NCBI GenBank assembly: GCA_023614405.1 | Contig: JAJUPC010000227.1 | Span: 434,001-498,000, forward strand | DNA length: 64,000 nucleotides | Source: Avena insularis | Taxonomy: Eukaryota > Streptophyta > Magnoliopsida > Poales > Poaceae | Direction of reading: 5' to 3' | Shown: in pieces, positions 14,019-29,046 of the stretch | Layout of the letters: each line of letters begins with the position of its first letter | Numbering within the stretch: position 1 is the first letter of the stretch | The notes under the pieces: model-generated | What the model saw: the letters and a program-made list of their open reading frames with translations, nothing else | Databases searched by the model: none | Told to the model about the DNA's origin: nothing | Position numbers and translations under genes: made by a program

Positions 14019-16272
14019 ACTCTATTGGGTCCATGTGTGGTTCATGTCAGGAACACACATGCAATGCCATTGGTGGATCCATGTGTGGTTTGTGGAAAGA
14101 ACACACATGCAATGGCTCTAGTGGGTCCATTTGTGGTTTGTGAATAGAACACACATGCAATGACTCTAGTGGATCCATATGTGGTTTGTGGAAAAGAACA
14201 CACATCCAATGAACACTCGTGGATCCATAAGTGGTTTGTGGAAAGAACACACATGCAATGACATTGGTTGATCCATATGTGGTTTGTGGAAAGAACACAC
14301 ATGCAATGCCATTGGTTGAACCATTTGTGGTTTGTGGAAAGAACACACATGCAATGCCATTGGTTGATCCATGTGTGGTTTGTGAAAATAATACACATGC
14401 AATGACTGTAGTGGGTCCATTTGTAGTTTGTGAAAAGAACACATATGCAATGACTCTAGTGGATCCATATGTTGTTTGTGGAAAGAACACACATTCAATG
14501 ACTCAAGTGGGTCCATATGTGGTTTGTGAAAAGAACACAGATGCAATGACTCAGGGGGATCCATGTGTGGTTTGTGGAAAGAACACACATGCAATGACCA
14601 CTGGTCGATCCATGATGGGTATGTGGAAAGAACACACATGCAATGACACTGGTGGATCCATATGTGGTTTGTGAAAAGAACACACATGCAATGACTCTAG
14701 TGCTGGTTTTAGTATAAGAACACACATGCAATGACTCTAGTGGGTCCATATGTGGTTTGTGGAAAGAACACACATGCAATGACTCTAGTGGATCCATATG
14801 TGGTTTGTGGAAAAGAACACACATGCAATGACCATTGGTTGATCCATATATGGCTTGTGGAAAGAACACACATGCAATGAACACTGCTTGATCCATGTAG
14901 TTCGTGAAAACAACACACATGCAATGACTCTAGTGGATACATATGTGTATTGGTGGAAAAGAGAACACATGCAATGACCACTCGTTGATCCATATGTGGT
15001 TTGTGGAAAGAACACATGCAGTGAACACTGGTTGATCCATGTGCGGTTTGTGAAAAGAACACAGATGCAATGCCATTGGTTGATCCATATGTGGTTTGTG
15101 AAAGGAACACACATGCAATGCCATTGGTTAATCCATGTGTGGTTTGTGGAAAGAACACACATGAAATGACTATAGTGGATCCATATGTGGTTTGTGGAAA
15201 AGAACACACATGCAATAACCACTGGTTGATCCATATGTGGTTTGTGGAAAGAACACACATGAAATGCCATTGATTTATCCATATGTGGTTTGTGAAAAGA
15301 ACACACATGCAATGACACTGGTTGATCCATGTGTGGTTTGTGGAAAGAACAAACATGAAATGCCATTGATTTATCCATATGTGGTTTGTGAAAAGAACAC
15401 ACATGCAATGACTCTAGTGTATCCATATGAGGTTTGTGGAAAGAACACACATGCAATGACTCTAGTGGATCCATATGTGGTTAATGTCAGGAACACACAT
15501 GCAATGCCATTGGTGGATCCATGTGTGGTTTGTGGAAAGAACATGCATGCAATGACTCTAGTGGGTCCATATGTGGTTTGTGAAAAGAACACACATGCAA
15601 TGACTCTAGTGGATCCATATGTGGTTTGTGGATAAGAACACACATGCAATGAACACTGGTGGATCCGTAAGTGGTTTGTGGAAAGAACACACATGCAATG
15701 ACACTGGTGGATCCATATGTGATTTGTGAAAAGAACACACATGCAATGCCATTGGTTGATCTATATATGGTTTGTGAAAAGAACACACATGCAATGCCAT
15801 TGGTTAATCCTTGTGTGGTTTGTCGAAAGAACACACATGCAATGACTCTAGTGGATCCATATGTGGTTTGTGAAAAAGAACACACATGCAATGACCACTG
15901 GTTGATACATAAGTGGTTTGTGGAAAGAACACACATGCAATGACACTAGTGGATCCATATGTGGTTTGTGAAAAGAACACACATGCAATGACTCTAGTGC
16001 TGGTTTTAGTATAAGAACACACATGCAATGACTCTAGTGGGGTCCATATGTGGTTTGTGAAAAGAACACACGTGCAATGACTCTAGTGGATCCATATGTG
16101 GTTTGTGGAAAAGAACACACATGCAATGACACTGGTTGATCCATGTGTGGTTTGTGGAAATAACACACATGCAATGCCATTGGTTGATCCATATGTGGTT
16201 TGTGAAAAGAACACACATGCAATGACTCTAGCGGATCCATATGTGGTTTGTGGAAAGAACTCACATGCAATG
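14019..16272. repeat. HOR unit 4, 2254 bp (shortened type)
   Basis: The unit matches unit 3 up to about 16.03 kb and then jumps forward. It lacks most of the segment equivalent to about 12.98-13.78 kb. The join carries an unusual run of four G (AGTGGGGTCC near 16035). It also contains a monomer insertion in the 15.2-15.4 kb region, where the CCATTGATTTATCC monomer occurs twice. Confidence 0.82.
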
Positions 16273-18526
16273 ACTCTATTGGGTCCATGTGTGGTTCATG
16301 TCAGGAACACACATGCAATGCCATTGGTGGATCCATGTGTGGTTTGTGGAAAGAACACACATGCAATGGCTCTAGTGGGTCCATTTGTGGTTTGTGAATA
16401 GAACACACATGCAATGACTCTAGTGCATCCATATGTGGTTTGTGGAAAAGAACACACATCCAATGAACACACGTGGATCCATAAGTGGTTTGTGGAAAGA
16501 ACACACATGCAATGACATTGGTTGATCCATATGTGGTTTGTGGAAAGAACACACATGCAATGCCATTGGTTGAACCATTTGTGGTTTGTGGAAAGAACAC
16601 ACATGCAATGCCATTGGTTGATCCATGTGTGGTTTGTGAAAAGAATTCACATGCAATGACTGTAGTGGGTCCATTTGTAGTTTGTGAAAAGAACACATAT
16701 GCAATGACTCTAGTGGATCCATATGTGGTTTGTGGAAAGAACACACATTCAATGACTCAAGTGGGTCCATATGTGGTTTGTGAAAAGAACACAGATGCAA
16801 TGACTCAGGGGGATCCATGTGTGGTTTGTGGAAAGAACACACATGCAATGACCACTGGTCGATCCATGTGTGGTTTGTGGAAAGAATACACATGCAATGA
16901 CACTGGTGGATCCATATGTGGTTTGTGAAAAGAACACACATGCAATGACTCTAGTGCTGGTTTTAGTATAAGAACACACATGCAATGACTCTAGTGGGTC
17001 CATATGTGGTTTGTGGAAAGAACACACATGCAATGACTCTAGTGGATCCATATGTGGTTTGTGGAAAAGAACACACATGCAATGACCACTGGTTGATCCA
17101 TATATGGCTTGTGGAAAGAACACACATGCAATGAACACTGGTTGATCCATGTAGTTCGTGAAAACAACACGCATGCAATGACTCTAGTGGATACATATGT
17201 GTATTGGTGGAAAATAGAACACATGCAATGACCACTCGTTGATCCATATGTGGTTTGTGGAAAGAACACATGCAGTGAACACTGGTTGATCCATGTGCGG
17301 TTTGTGAAAAGAACACAGATGCAATGCCAGTGGTTGATCCATATGTGGTTTGTGAAAGGAACACACATGCAATGCCATTGGTTAATCCATGTGTGGTTTG
17401 TGGAAAGAACACACATGAAATGACTGTAGTGGATCCATATGTGGTTTGTGGAAAAGAACACACATGCAATAACCACTGGTTGATCCATATGTGGTTTGAG
17501 GAAAGAACACACATGAAATGCCATTGATTTATGCATATGTGGTTTATGAAAAGAACACACATGCAATGACACTGGTTGATCCATGTGTGGTTTGTGGAAA
17601 GAACAAACATGAAATGCCATTGATTTATCCATATGTGGTTTGTGAAAAGAACACACATGCAATGACTCTAGTGTATCCATATGAGGTTTGTGGAAAGAAC
17701 ACACATGCAATGACTCTAGTGGATCCATATGTGGTTAATGTCACGAACACACATGCAATGCCATTGGTGGATCCATGTGTGGTTTGTGGAAAGAACATGC
17801 ATGCAATGACTCTAGTGGGTCCATATGTGGTTTGTGAAAAGAACACACATGCAATGACTCTAGTGGATCCATATGTGGTTTGTGGATAAGAACACACATG
17901 CAATGAACACTGGTGGATCCGTAAGTGGTTTGTGGAAAGAACACACATGCAATGACACTGGTGGATCCATATGTGATTTGTGAAAAGAACACACATGCAA
18001 TGCCATTGGTTGATCTATATATGGTTTGTGAAAAGAACACACATGCAATGCCATTGGTTAATCCTTGTGTGGTTTGTCGAAAGAACACACATGCAATGAC
18101 TCTAGTGGATCCATATGTGGTTTGTGAAAAAGAACACACATGCAATGACCACTGGTTGATACATAAGTGGTTTGTGGAAAGAACACACATGCAATGACAC
18201 TAGTGGATCCATATGTGGTTTGTGAAAAGAACACACATGCAATGACTCTAGTGCTTGTTTTAGTATAAGAACACACATGCAATGACTCTAGTGGGGTCCA
18301 TATGTGGTTTGTGAAAAGAACACACGTGCAATGACTCTAGTGGATCCATATGTGGTTTGTGGAAAAGAACACACATGCAATGACACTGGTTGATCCATGT
18401 GTGGTTTGTGGAAATAACACACATGCAATGCCATTGGTTGATCCATATGTGGTTTGTGAAAAGAACACACATGCAATGACTCTAGCGGATCCATATGTGG
18501 TTTGTGGAAAGAACTCACATGCAATG
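16273..18526. repeat. HOR unit 5, 2254 bp (shortened type)
   Basis: The spacing is identical to unit 4, and the same four-G join occurs near 18290. The shortened unit was therefore copied as a whole after the internal deletion. Differences from unit 4 are scattered single bases. Confidence 0.85.
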
Positions 18527-21401
18527 ACTCTATTGGGTCCATGTGTGGTTCATGTCAGGAACACACATGCAATGCCATTGGTGGATCCATGTGTGGTTTG
18601 TGGAAAGAACACACATGCAATGGCTCTAGTGGGTCCATTTGTGGTTTGTGAATAGAACACACATGCAATGACTCTAGTGGATCCATATGTGGTTTGTGGA
18701 AAAGAACACACATCCAATGAACACACGTGGATCCATAAGTGGTTTGTGGAAAGAACACACATGCAATGACACTGGTGGATCCATATGTGGTTTGTGGAAA
18801 GAACACACATGAAATGCCATTGGTTGAACCATTTGTGGTTTGTGGAAAGAACACACATGCAATGCCATTGGTTGATCCATGTGTGGTTTGTGAAAAGAAT
18901 ACACATGCAATGACTGTAGTGGGTCCATTTGTAGTTTGTGAAAAGAACACATATGCAATGACTCTAGTGGATCCATATGTGGTTTCTGGAAAGAACACAC
19001 ATTCAGTGACTCAAGTGGGTCCATATGTGGTTTGTGAAAAGAACACAGATGCAATGACTCAAGGGGATCCATGTGTGGTTTGTGGAATGAACACACATGC
19101 AATGACCACTGGTCGATCCATGTGTGGTTTGTGGAAAGAACACACATGCAATGACACTGGTGGATCCATATGTGTTTTGTGAAAAGATAACACATGCAAT
19201 GACTCTAGTGCTGGTTTTAGTATAAGAACACACATGCAATGACTCTAGTGGGTCCATATGTGGTTTGTGGAAAGAACACACATGCAATGACTCTAGTGGA
19301 TCCATATGTGGTTTGTGGAAAAGAACACACATGCAATGACCACTGGTTGATCCATATATGGCTTGTGGAAAGAACACACATGCAATGAACACTGGTTGAT
19401 CCATGTAGTTCGTGAAAACAACACACATGCAATGACTCTAGTGGATACATATGTGTATTGGTGGAAAAGAGAACACATGCAATGACCACTCGTTGATCCA
19501 TATGTGGTTTGTGGAAAGAACACATGCAGTGAACACTGGTTGATCCATGTGCGGTTTGTGAAAAGAACACAGATGCAATGCCATTGGTTGATCCATATGT
19601 GGTTTGTGAAAGGAACACACATGCAATGCCATTGGTTAATCCATGTGTGGTTTGTCGAAAGAACACACATGAAATGACTGTAGTGGATCCATATGTGGTT
19701 TGTGGAAAAGAACACACATGCAATAACCACTGGTTGATCCATATGTGGTTTGTGGAAAGAACACACATGAAATGCCATTGATTTATCCATATGTGGTTTG
19801 TGAAAAGAACACACATGCAATGACACTGGTTGATCCATGTGTGGTTTGTGGAAAGAACAAACATGAAATGCCATTGATTTATCCATATGTGGTTTGTGAA
19901 AAGAACACACATGCAATGACTCTAGTGTATCCATATGAGGTTTGTGGAAAGAACACACATGCAATGACTCTAGTGGATCCATATGTGGTTAATGTCAGGA
20001 ACACACATGCAATGCCATTGGTGGATCCATGTGTGGTTTGTGGAAAGAACATGCATGCAATGACTCTAGTGGGTCCATATGTGGTTTGTGAAAAGAACAC
20101 ACATGCAATGACTCTAGTGGATCCATATGTGGTTTGTGGATAAGAACACACATGCAATGAACACTGGTGGATCCGTAAGTCGTTTGTGGAAAGAACACAC
20201 ATGCAATGACACTGGTGGATCCATATGTGATTTGTGAAAAGAACACACATGCAATGCCATTGGTTGATCTATATATGGTTTGTGAAAAGAACACACATGC
20301 AATGACTCTAGTGGATCCATATGTGGTTTGTGAAAAAGAACACACATGCAATGACCACTGGTTGATACATAAGTGGTTTGTGGAAAGAACACACATGGAA
20401 TGACACTAGTGGATCCATATGTGGTTTGTGAAAAGAACACACATGCAATGACTCTAGTGCTGGTTTTAGTATAAGAACACACATGCAATGACTCTAGTGG
20501 GTCCATATGTGGTTTGTGAAAAGAACACACGTGCAATGACTCTAGTGGATCCATAAGTGGTTTGTGGAAAACAACACACATGCAATAACCACTGGCTGAT
20601 CCATGTTTGGTTCATGATAGGAACACACATGCAGTGAACAGTGGTGGATCCATATGTGGATCTTGAGAGGAACACACATGCAATGACTCTAGTGGGTCCA
20701 TATGTGGTTTGTGGAAAGAACACACATGCAATGACACTGGTTGATCCATATGTGGTTTGTGGAAAGAACACACATGCAATGACTCGGGGGGATCCATGTG
20801 TGGATTGTGGAAAGAACACACATGCAATGACAACTGGTCGATGCATGTGTGGTTTGTGGACAGACCACACATGCAATGACACTGGTGGATCCATATGTGG
20901 TTTGTGAAAATAACACACATGCAATGACTCTAGTGCTGGTTTTAGTATAAGAACACACATGCAATGACTCTTGTGGGTCCATATGTGGTTTGTGAAAAGA
21001 ACACACATGCAATGACTCTAGTGGATCCATATGTGGTTTGTGGAAAAGAACACACATGCAATAACCACTGGTTGATCCATATGTGGTTTGTGGAAAGAAC
21101 ACACATGCAATGACACTGGTTGATCCATGTGTGGTTTGTGGAAAGAACAAACATGCAATGCCATTGATTTATCCATATGTGGTTTGTGAAAAGAACACAC
21201 GTGCAATGACTCTAGTGGATCCATATGTGGTTTGTGGAAAAGAACACACATGCAATGACACTGGTTGATCCATGTGTGGTTTGTGGAAATAACACACATG
21301 CAATGCCATTGGTTTATCCATATGTGGTTTGTGAAAAGAACACACATGCAATGACTCTAGCGGATCCATATGTGGTTTGTGGAAAGAACTCACATGCAAT
21401 G
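18527..21401. repeat. HOR unit 6, 2875 bp
   Basis: The unit is bounded by markers at 18527 and 21402. Compared with the 2254-bp units it has gained a block at about 20.47-21.15 kb. That block contains the GGATCTTGAGAGG monomer (about 20660) and the GACTCGGGGGGATCC monomer. It lacks the four-G join. Confidence 0.82.
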
Positions 21402-24276
21402 ACTCTATTGGGTCCATGTGTGGTTCATGTCAGGAACACACATGCAATGCCATTGGTGGATCCATGTGTGGTTTGTGGAAAGAACACACATGCAATGGCT
21501 CTAGTGGGTCCATTTGTGGTTTGTGAATAGAACACACATGCAATGACTCTAGTGGATCCATATGTGGTTTGTGGAAAAGAACACACATCCAATGAACACA
21601 CGTGGATCCATAAGTGGTTTGTGGAAAGAACACACATGCAATGACACTGGTGGATCCATATGTGGTTTGTGGAAAGAACACACATGAAATGCCATTGGTT
21701 GAACCATTTGTGGTTTGTGGAAAGAACACACATGCAATGCCATTGGTTGATCCATGTGTGGTTTGTGAAAAGAATACACATGCAATGACTATAGTGGGTC
21801 CATTTGTAGTTTGTGAAAAGAACACATATGCAATGACTCTAGTGGATCCATATGTGGTTTCTGGAAAGAACACACATTCAGTGACTCAAGTGGGTCCATA
21901 TGTGGTTTGTGAAAAGAACACAGATGCAATGACTCAGGGGGATCCATGTGTGGTTTGTGGAAAGAACACACATGCAATGACCACTGGTCGATCCATGTGT
22001 GGTTTGTGGAAAGAACACACATGCAATGACACTGGTGGATCCATATGTGGTTTGTGAAAAGAACACACATGCAATGACTCTAGTGCTGGTTTTAGTATAA
22101 GAACACACATGCAATGACTCTAGTGGGTCCATATGTGGTTTGTGGAAAGAACACACATGCAATGACTCTAGTGGATCCATATGTGGTTTGTGGAAAAGAA
22201 CACACATGCAATGACCACTGGTTGATCCATATATGGCTTGTGGAAAGAACACACATGCAATGAACACTGGTTGATCCATGTAGTTCGTGAAAACAACACA
22301 CATGCAATGACTCTAGTGGATACATATGTGTATTGGTGGAAAAGAGAACACATGCAATGACCACTCGTTGATCCATATGTGGTTTGTGGAAAGAACACAT
22401 GCAGTGAACACTGGTTGATCCATGTGCGGTTTGTGAAAAGAACACAGATGCAATGCCATTGGTTGATCCATATGTGGTTTGTGAAAGGAACACACATGCA
22501 ATGCCATTGGTTAATCCATGTGTGGTTTGTCGAAAGAACACACATGAAATGACTGTAGTGGATCCATATGTGGTTTGTGGAAAAGAACACACATGCAATA
22601 ACCACTGGTTGATCCATATGTGGTTTGTGGAAAGAACACACATGAAATGCCATTGATTTATCCATATGTGGTTTGTGAAAAGAACACACATGCAATGACA
22701 CTGGTTGATCAATGTGTGGTTTGTGGAAAGAACAAACATGAAATGCCATTGATTTATCCATATGTGGTTTGTGAAAAGAACACACATGCAATGACTCTAG
22801 TGTATCCATATGAGGTTTGTGGAAAGAACACACATGCAATGACTCTAGTGGATCCATATGTGGTTAATGTCAGGAACACACATGCAATGCCATTGGTGGA
22901 TCCATTGGTGGTATGTGGAAAGAACATGCATGCAATGACTCTAGTGGGTCCATATGTGGTTTGTGAAAAGAACACACATGCAATGACTCTAGTGGATCCA
23001 TATGTGGTTTGTGGATAAGAACACACATGCAATGAACACTGGTGGATCCGTAAGTCGTTTGTGGAAAGAACACACATGCAATGACACTGGTGGATCCATA
23101 TGTGATTTGTGAAAAGAACACACATGCAATGCCATTGGTTGATCTATATATGGTTTGTGAAAAGAACACACATGCAATGACTCTAGTGGATCCATATGTG
23201 GTTTGTGAAAAAGAACACACATGCAATGACCACTGGTTGATACATAAGTGGTTTGTGGAAAGAACACACATGGAATGACACTAGTGGATCCATATGTGGT
23301 TTGTGAAAAGAACACACATGCAATGACTCTAGTGCTGGTTTTAGTATAAGAACACACATGCAATGACTCTAGTGGGTCCATATGTGGTTTGTGAAAAGAA
23401 CACACGTGCAATGACTCTAGTGGATCCATAAGTGGTTTGTGGAAAACAACACACATGCAATAACCACTGGCTGATCCATGTTTGGTTCATGATAGGAACA
23501 CACATGCAGTGAACAGTGGTGGATCCATATGTGGATCTTGAGAGGAACACACATGCAATGACTCTAGTGGGTCCATATGTGGTTTGTGGAAAGAACACAC
23601 ATGCAATGACACTGGTTGATCCATATGTGGTTTGTGGAAAGAACACACATGCAATGACTCGGGGGGATCCATGTGTGGATTGTGGAAAGAACACACATGC
23701 AATGACAACTGGTCGATGCATGTGTGGTTTGTGGACAGACCACACATGCAATGACACTGGTGGATCCATATGTGGTTTGTGAAAATAACACACATGCAAT
23801 GACTCTAGTGCTGGTTTTAGTATAAGAACACACATGCAATGACTCTTGTGGGTCCATATGTGGTTTGTGAAAAGAACACACATGCAATGACTCTAGTGGA
23901 TCCATATGTGGTTTGTGGAAAAGAACACACATGCAATAACCACTGGTTGATCCATATGTGGTTTGTGGAAAGAACACACATGCAATGACACTGGTTGATC
24001 CATGTGTGGTTTGTGGAAAGAACAAACATGCAATGCCATTGATTTATCCATATGTGGTTTGTGAAAAGAACACACATGCAATGACTCTAGTGTATCCATA
24101 TGAGGTTTGTGGAAAGAACACACATGCAATGACTCTAATGGATCCATATGTGGTTAATGTCAGGAACACACATGCAATGCCATTGGTGGATCCATGTGTG
24201 GTTTGTGGAAAGAACACGCATGCAATGACTCTAGTGGGTCCATATGTGGTTTGTGAAAAGAACACCCATGCAATGA
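21402..24276. repeat. HOR unit 7, about 2875 bp
   Basis: This is a near-identical copy of unit 6 at a constant offset of 2875 bp, continuing to at least about 24.0 kb. The next ACTCTATTGGGTCC marker is absent, so the right end is set by the expected length. The second marker (GTATCCATATGAGG) appears again at 24092, only 1290 bp after 22802, so the series is disrupted here. Confidence 0.7.
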
Positions 24277-24449
24277 CTCTAGTGGATCCAATTGTGGTTT
24301 GTGGATAAGAACACACATGCAATGAACACTGGTGGATCCGTAAGTGGTTTGTGGAAAGAACACACATGCAATGACACTAGTGGATCCATATGTGATTTGT
24401 GAAAAGAACACACATGCAATGCCATTGGTTGATCTATATGTGGTTTGTG

Positions 24450-25441
24450 AAAAGAACACACATGCAATGCCATTGGTTAATCCATGTGTGGTTTGTCGAA
24501 AGAACACACATGCAATGACTCTAGTGGATCCATATGTGGTTTGTGAAAAAGAACACACATGCAATGACCACTGGTTGATACATAAGTGGTTTGTGGAAAG
24601 AACACACATGCAATGACACTAGTGGATCCATATGTGGTTTGTGAAAAGAACACACATGCAATGACTCTAGTGCTGGTTTTAGTATAAGAACACACATGCA
24701 ATGACTCTAGTGGGTCCATATGTGGTTTGTGAAAAGAACACACGTGCAATGACTCTAGTGGATCCATAAGTGGTTTGTGGAAAACAACACACATGCAATA
24801 ACCACTTGCTGATCCGTGTGTGGTTCATGATAGGAACACACATGCAGTGAACAGTGGTGGATCCATATGTGGATCTTGAGAGGAACACACATGCAATGCC
24901 TCTAGTGGGTCCATATGTGGTTTGTGGAAAGAACACACATGCAATGACACTGGTTGATCCATATGTGGTTTGTGGAAAGAACACACATGCAATGACTCGG
25001 GGGGATCCATGTGAGGATTGTGGAAAGAACACACATGCAATGACAACTGGTCGATGCATGTGTGGTTTGTGGACAGAACACACATGCAATGACACTGGTG
25101 GATCCATATGTGGTTTGTGAAAATAACACACATGCAATGAGTCTAGTGCTGGTTTTAGTATAAGAACACACATGCAATGACTCTAGTGGGTCCATATGTG
25201 GTTTGTGAAAAGAACACACATGCAATGACTCTAGTGGATCCATATGTGGTTTGTGGAAAATAATACACATGCAATGACCACTGGTTGATCCATATATGGT
25301 TTGTGGAAAGAACTCGCATGCAATGACACTGGTGGATCCATATGTGGTTTGTGAAAAGAACACACATGCAATGACTCTAGTGCTGGTTTTAGTATGAGAA
25401 CACACATGCAATGACTCTAGTGGGTCCATATGTGGTTTGTG
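24450..25441. repeat. 992-bp tandem duplication, copy 1
   Basis: Sequence from the CCATTGGTTAATCC/TTTGTCG monomer onward matches the next segment at a constant offset of 992 bp. The match includes shared oddities: GATCCGTGTGTGGTTC near 24810 and 25802, and GAGTCTAGTG near 25138 and 26130. Confidence 0.8.
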
Positions 25442-26433
25442 AAAAGAACACACATGCAATGCCATTGGTTAATCCATGTGTGGTTTGTCGAAAGAACACA
25501 CATGCAATGACTCTAGTGGATCCATATGTGGTTTGTGAAAAAGAACACACATGCAATGACCACTGGTTGATACATAAGTGGTTTGTGGAAAGAACACACA
25601 TGCAATGACACTAGTGGATCCATATGTGGTTTGTGAAAAGAACACACATGCAATGACTCTAGTGCTGGTTTTAGTATAAGAACACACATGCAATGACTCT
25701 AGTGGGTCCATATGTGGTTTGTGAAAAGAACACACGTGCAATGACTCTAGTGGATCCATAAGTGGTTTGTGGAAAACAACACACATGCAATAACCACTTG
25801 CTGATCCGTGTGTGGTTCATGATAGGAACACACATGCAGTGAACAGTGGTGGATCCATATGTGGATCTTGAGAGGAACACACATGCAATGACTCTAGTGG
25901 GTCCATATGTGGTTTGTGGAAAGAACACACATGCAATGACACTGGTTGATCCATATGTGGTTTGTGGAAAGGACACACATGCAATGACTCGGGGGGATCC
26001 ATGTGAGGATTGTGGAAAGAACACACATGCAATGACAACTGGTCGATGCATGTGTGGTTTGTGGACAGAACACACATGCAATGACACTGGTGGATCCATA
26101 TGTGGTTTGTGAAAATAACACACATGCAATGAGTCTAGTGCTGGTTTTAGTATAAGAACACACATGCAATGACTCTAGTGGGTCCATATGTGGTTTGTGA
26201 AAAGAACACACATGCAATGACTCTAGTGGATCCATATGTGGTTTGTGGAAAATAATACACATGCAATGACCACTGGTTGATCCATATATGGTTTGTGGAA
26301 AGAACTCGCATGCAATGACACTGGTGGATCCATATGTGGTTTGTGAAAAGAACACACATGCAATGACTCTAGTGCTGGTTTTAGTATGAGAACACACATG
26401 CAATGACTCTAGTGGGTCCATATGTGGTTTGTG
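25442..26433. repeat. 992-bp tandem duplication, copy 2
   Basis: Second copy. At its right end the sequence departs from copy 1: a CACGTGCAATG monomer follows instead of CATGCAATGCC. Confidence 0.8.
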
Positions 26434-27100
26434 AAAAGAACACACGTGCAATGACTCTAGTGGATCCATAAGTGGTTTGTGGAAAAGAACACACATGCAA
26501 TAACCACTGGCTGATCCATGTGTGGTTCATGATAGGAAGACACATGCAATGACCACTAGTTGATCCATAAGTGGTTCTTGACAGGAACACACATGCAATG
26601 ACTCTAGTGGGTCCATATGTGGTTTGCGAAAAGAACACACATGCAATGACTCTAGTGGATCCATATGTGGTTTATGGAAAGAACACATATGCAATGACAC
26701 TGGTTGATCCATATGTGGTTTGTGGAAAGAACACACATGCAATGACTCAGGGGGGTCCATATGTGGTTTGTGGAAAGAACACACATGCAATGACTCTAGT
26801 GGATCCATATGTGGTTTGTGGAAAACAACACACATGCAATGAACACTGGTGGATCCGTAAGTGGTTTGTGGAAAGAACACGCATGCAATAACATTGGTTG
26901 ATCCATATGTGGTTTGCGGAAAGAACACACATGCAATACCATTGGTTGATCCATATGTGGTTTGTGGAAAGAACACACATGCAATGCCATTGGTTGATCC
27001 ATGTGTGGTTTGTGAAAAGAATACACATGCAATGACTCTAGTGGGTCCATTTGTAGTTTGTGAAAAGAACACACATGCAATGACTCTAGTGGATCCATAT
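25450..27100. repeat. 1815-bp-spaced segment, copy 1
   Basis: About 1.65 kb matches 27265-28915 at a constant offset of 1815 bp. Matching landmarks include the TTCTTGACAGG monomer (26571 and 28386) and the GGTCCATTTGTAG monomer (about 27045 and 28860). It overlaps the 992-bp duplication, so at least two exchange events are layered here. Confidence 0.75.
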
Positions 27101-27264
27101 GTGGTTTGTGGATAAGAACACACATGCAATGAACACTGGTGGATCCGTAAGTGGTTTGTGGAAAGAACACACATGCAATGACACTGGTGGATCCATATGT
27201 GATTTGTGAAAAGAACACACATGCAATGCCATTGGTTGATCTATATGTGGTTTGTGAAAAGAAC

Positions 27265-28915
27265 ACACATGCAATGCCATTGGTTAATCCATGTGTGGTT
27301 TGTCGAAAGAACACACATGCAATGATTCTAGTGGATCCATATGTGGTTTGTGAAAAAGAACACACATGCAATGACCACTGGTTGATACATAAGTGGTTTG
27401 TGGAAAGAACACACATGCAATGACACTAGTGGATCCATATGTGGTTTGTGAAAAGAACACACATGCAATGACTCTAGTGCTGGTTTTAGTATAAGAACAC
27501 ACATGCAATGACTCTAGTGGGTCCATATGTGGTTTGTGAAAAGAACACACGTGCAATGACTCTAGTGGATCCATAAGTGGTTTGTGGAAAACAACACACA
27601 TGCAATAACCACTGGCTGATCCGTGTGTGGTTCATGATAGGAACACACATGCAGTGAACAGTGGTGGATCCATATGTGGATCTTGAGAGGAACACACATG
27701 CAATGACTCTAGTGGGTCCATATGTGGTTTGTGGAAAGAACACACATGAAATGACACTGGTTGATCCATATGTGGTTTGTGGAAAGAACACACATGCAAT
27801 GACTCGGGGGGATCCATGTGAGGATTGTGGAAAGAACACACATGCAATGACAACTGGTCGATGCATGTGTGGTTTGTGGACAGAACACACATGCAATGAC
27901 ACTGGTGGATCCATATGTGGTTTGTGAAAATAACACACATGCAATGAGTCTAGTGCTGGTTTTAGTATAAGAACACACATGCAATGACTCTAGTGGGTCC
28001 ATATGTGGTTTGTGAAAAGAACACACATGCAATGACTCTAGTGGATCCATATGTGGTTTGTGGAAAATAATACACATGCAATGACCACTGGTTGATCCAT
28101 ATATGGTTTGTGGAAAGAACTCGCATGCAATGATACTGGTGGATCCATATGTGGTTTGTGAAAAGAACACACATGCAATGACTCTAGTGCTGGTTTTAGT
28201 ATAAGAACACACATGCAATGACTCTAGTGGGTCCATATGTGGTTTGTGAAAAGAACACACGTGCAATGACTCTAGTGGATCCATAAGTGGTTTGTGGAAA
28301 AGAACACACATGCAATAACCACTGGCTGATCCATGTGTGGTTCATGATAGGAAGACACATGCAATGACCACTAGTTGATCCATAAGTGGTTCTTGACAGG
28401 AACACACATGCAATGACTCTAGTGGGTCCATATGTGGTTTGCGAAAAGAACACACATGCAATGACTCTAGTGGATCCATATGTGGTTTATGGAAAGAACA
28501 CATATGCAATAACACTGGTTGATCCATATGTGGTTTGTGGAAAGAACACACATGCAATGACTCAGGGGGGTCCATATGTGGTTTGTGGAAAGAACACACA
28601 TGCAATGACTCTAGTGGATCCATATGTGGTTTGTGGTAAACAACACACATGCAATGAACACTGGTGGATCCGTAAGTGGTTTGTGGAAAGAACACTCATG
28701 CAATAACATTGGTTGATCCATATGTGGTTTGCGGAAAGAACACACATGCAATACCATTGGTTGATCCATATGTGGTTTGTGGAAAGAACACACATGCAAT
28801 GCCATTGGTTGATCCATGTGTGGTTTGTGAAAAGAATACACATGCAATGACTCTAGTGGGTCCATTTGTAGTTTGTGAAAAGAACACACATGCAATGACT
28901 CTAGTGGATCCATAT
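27265..28915. repeat. 1815-bp-spaced segment, copy 2
   Basis: Second copy of the segment above. The copies part near 28920, where ACACATTCAATG replaces the GGATAAGAACAC monomer found at about 27110. Confidence 0.75.
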
Positions 28916-29046
28916 GTGGTTTGTGGAAAGAACACACATTCAATGAATCAAGTGGGTCCATATGTGGTTTGTGAAAAGAACACACATGCAATGACTCAGG
29001 GGGATGCATGTGTGGTTTGTGGAAAGAACACACATGCAATGACCAC

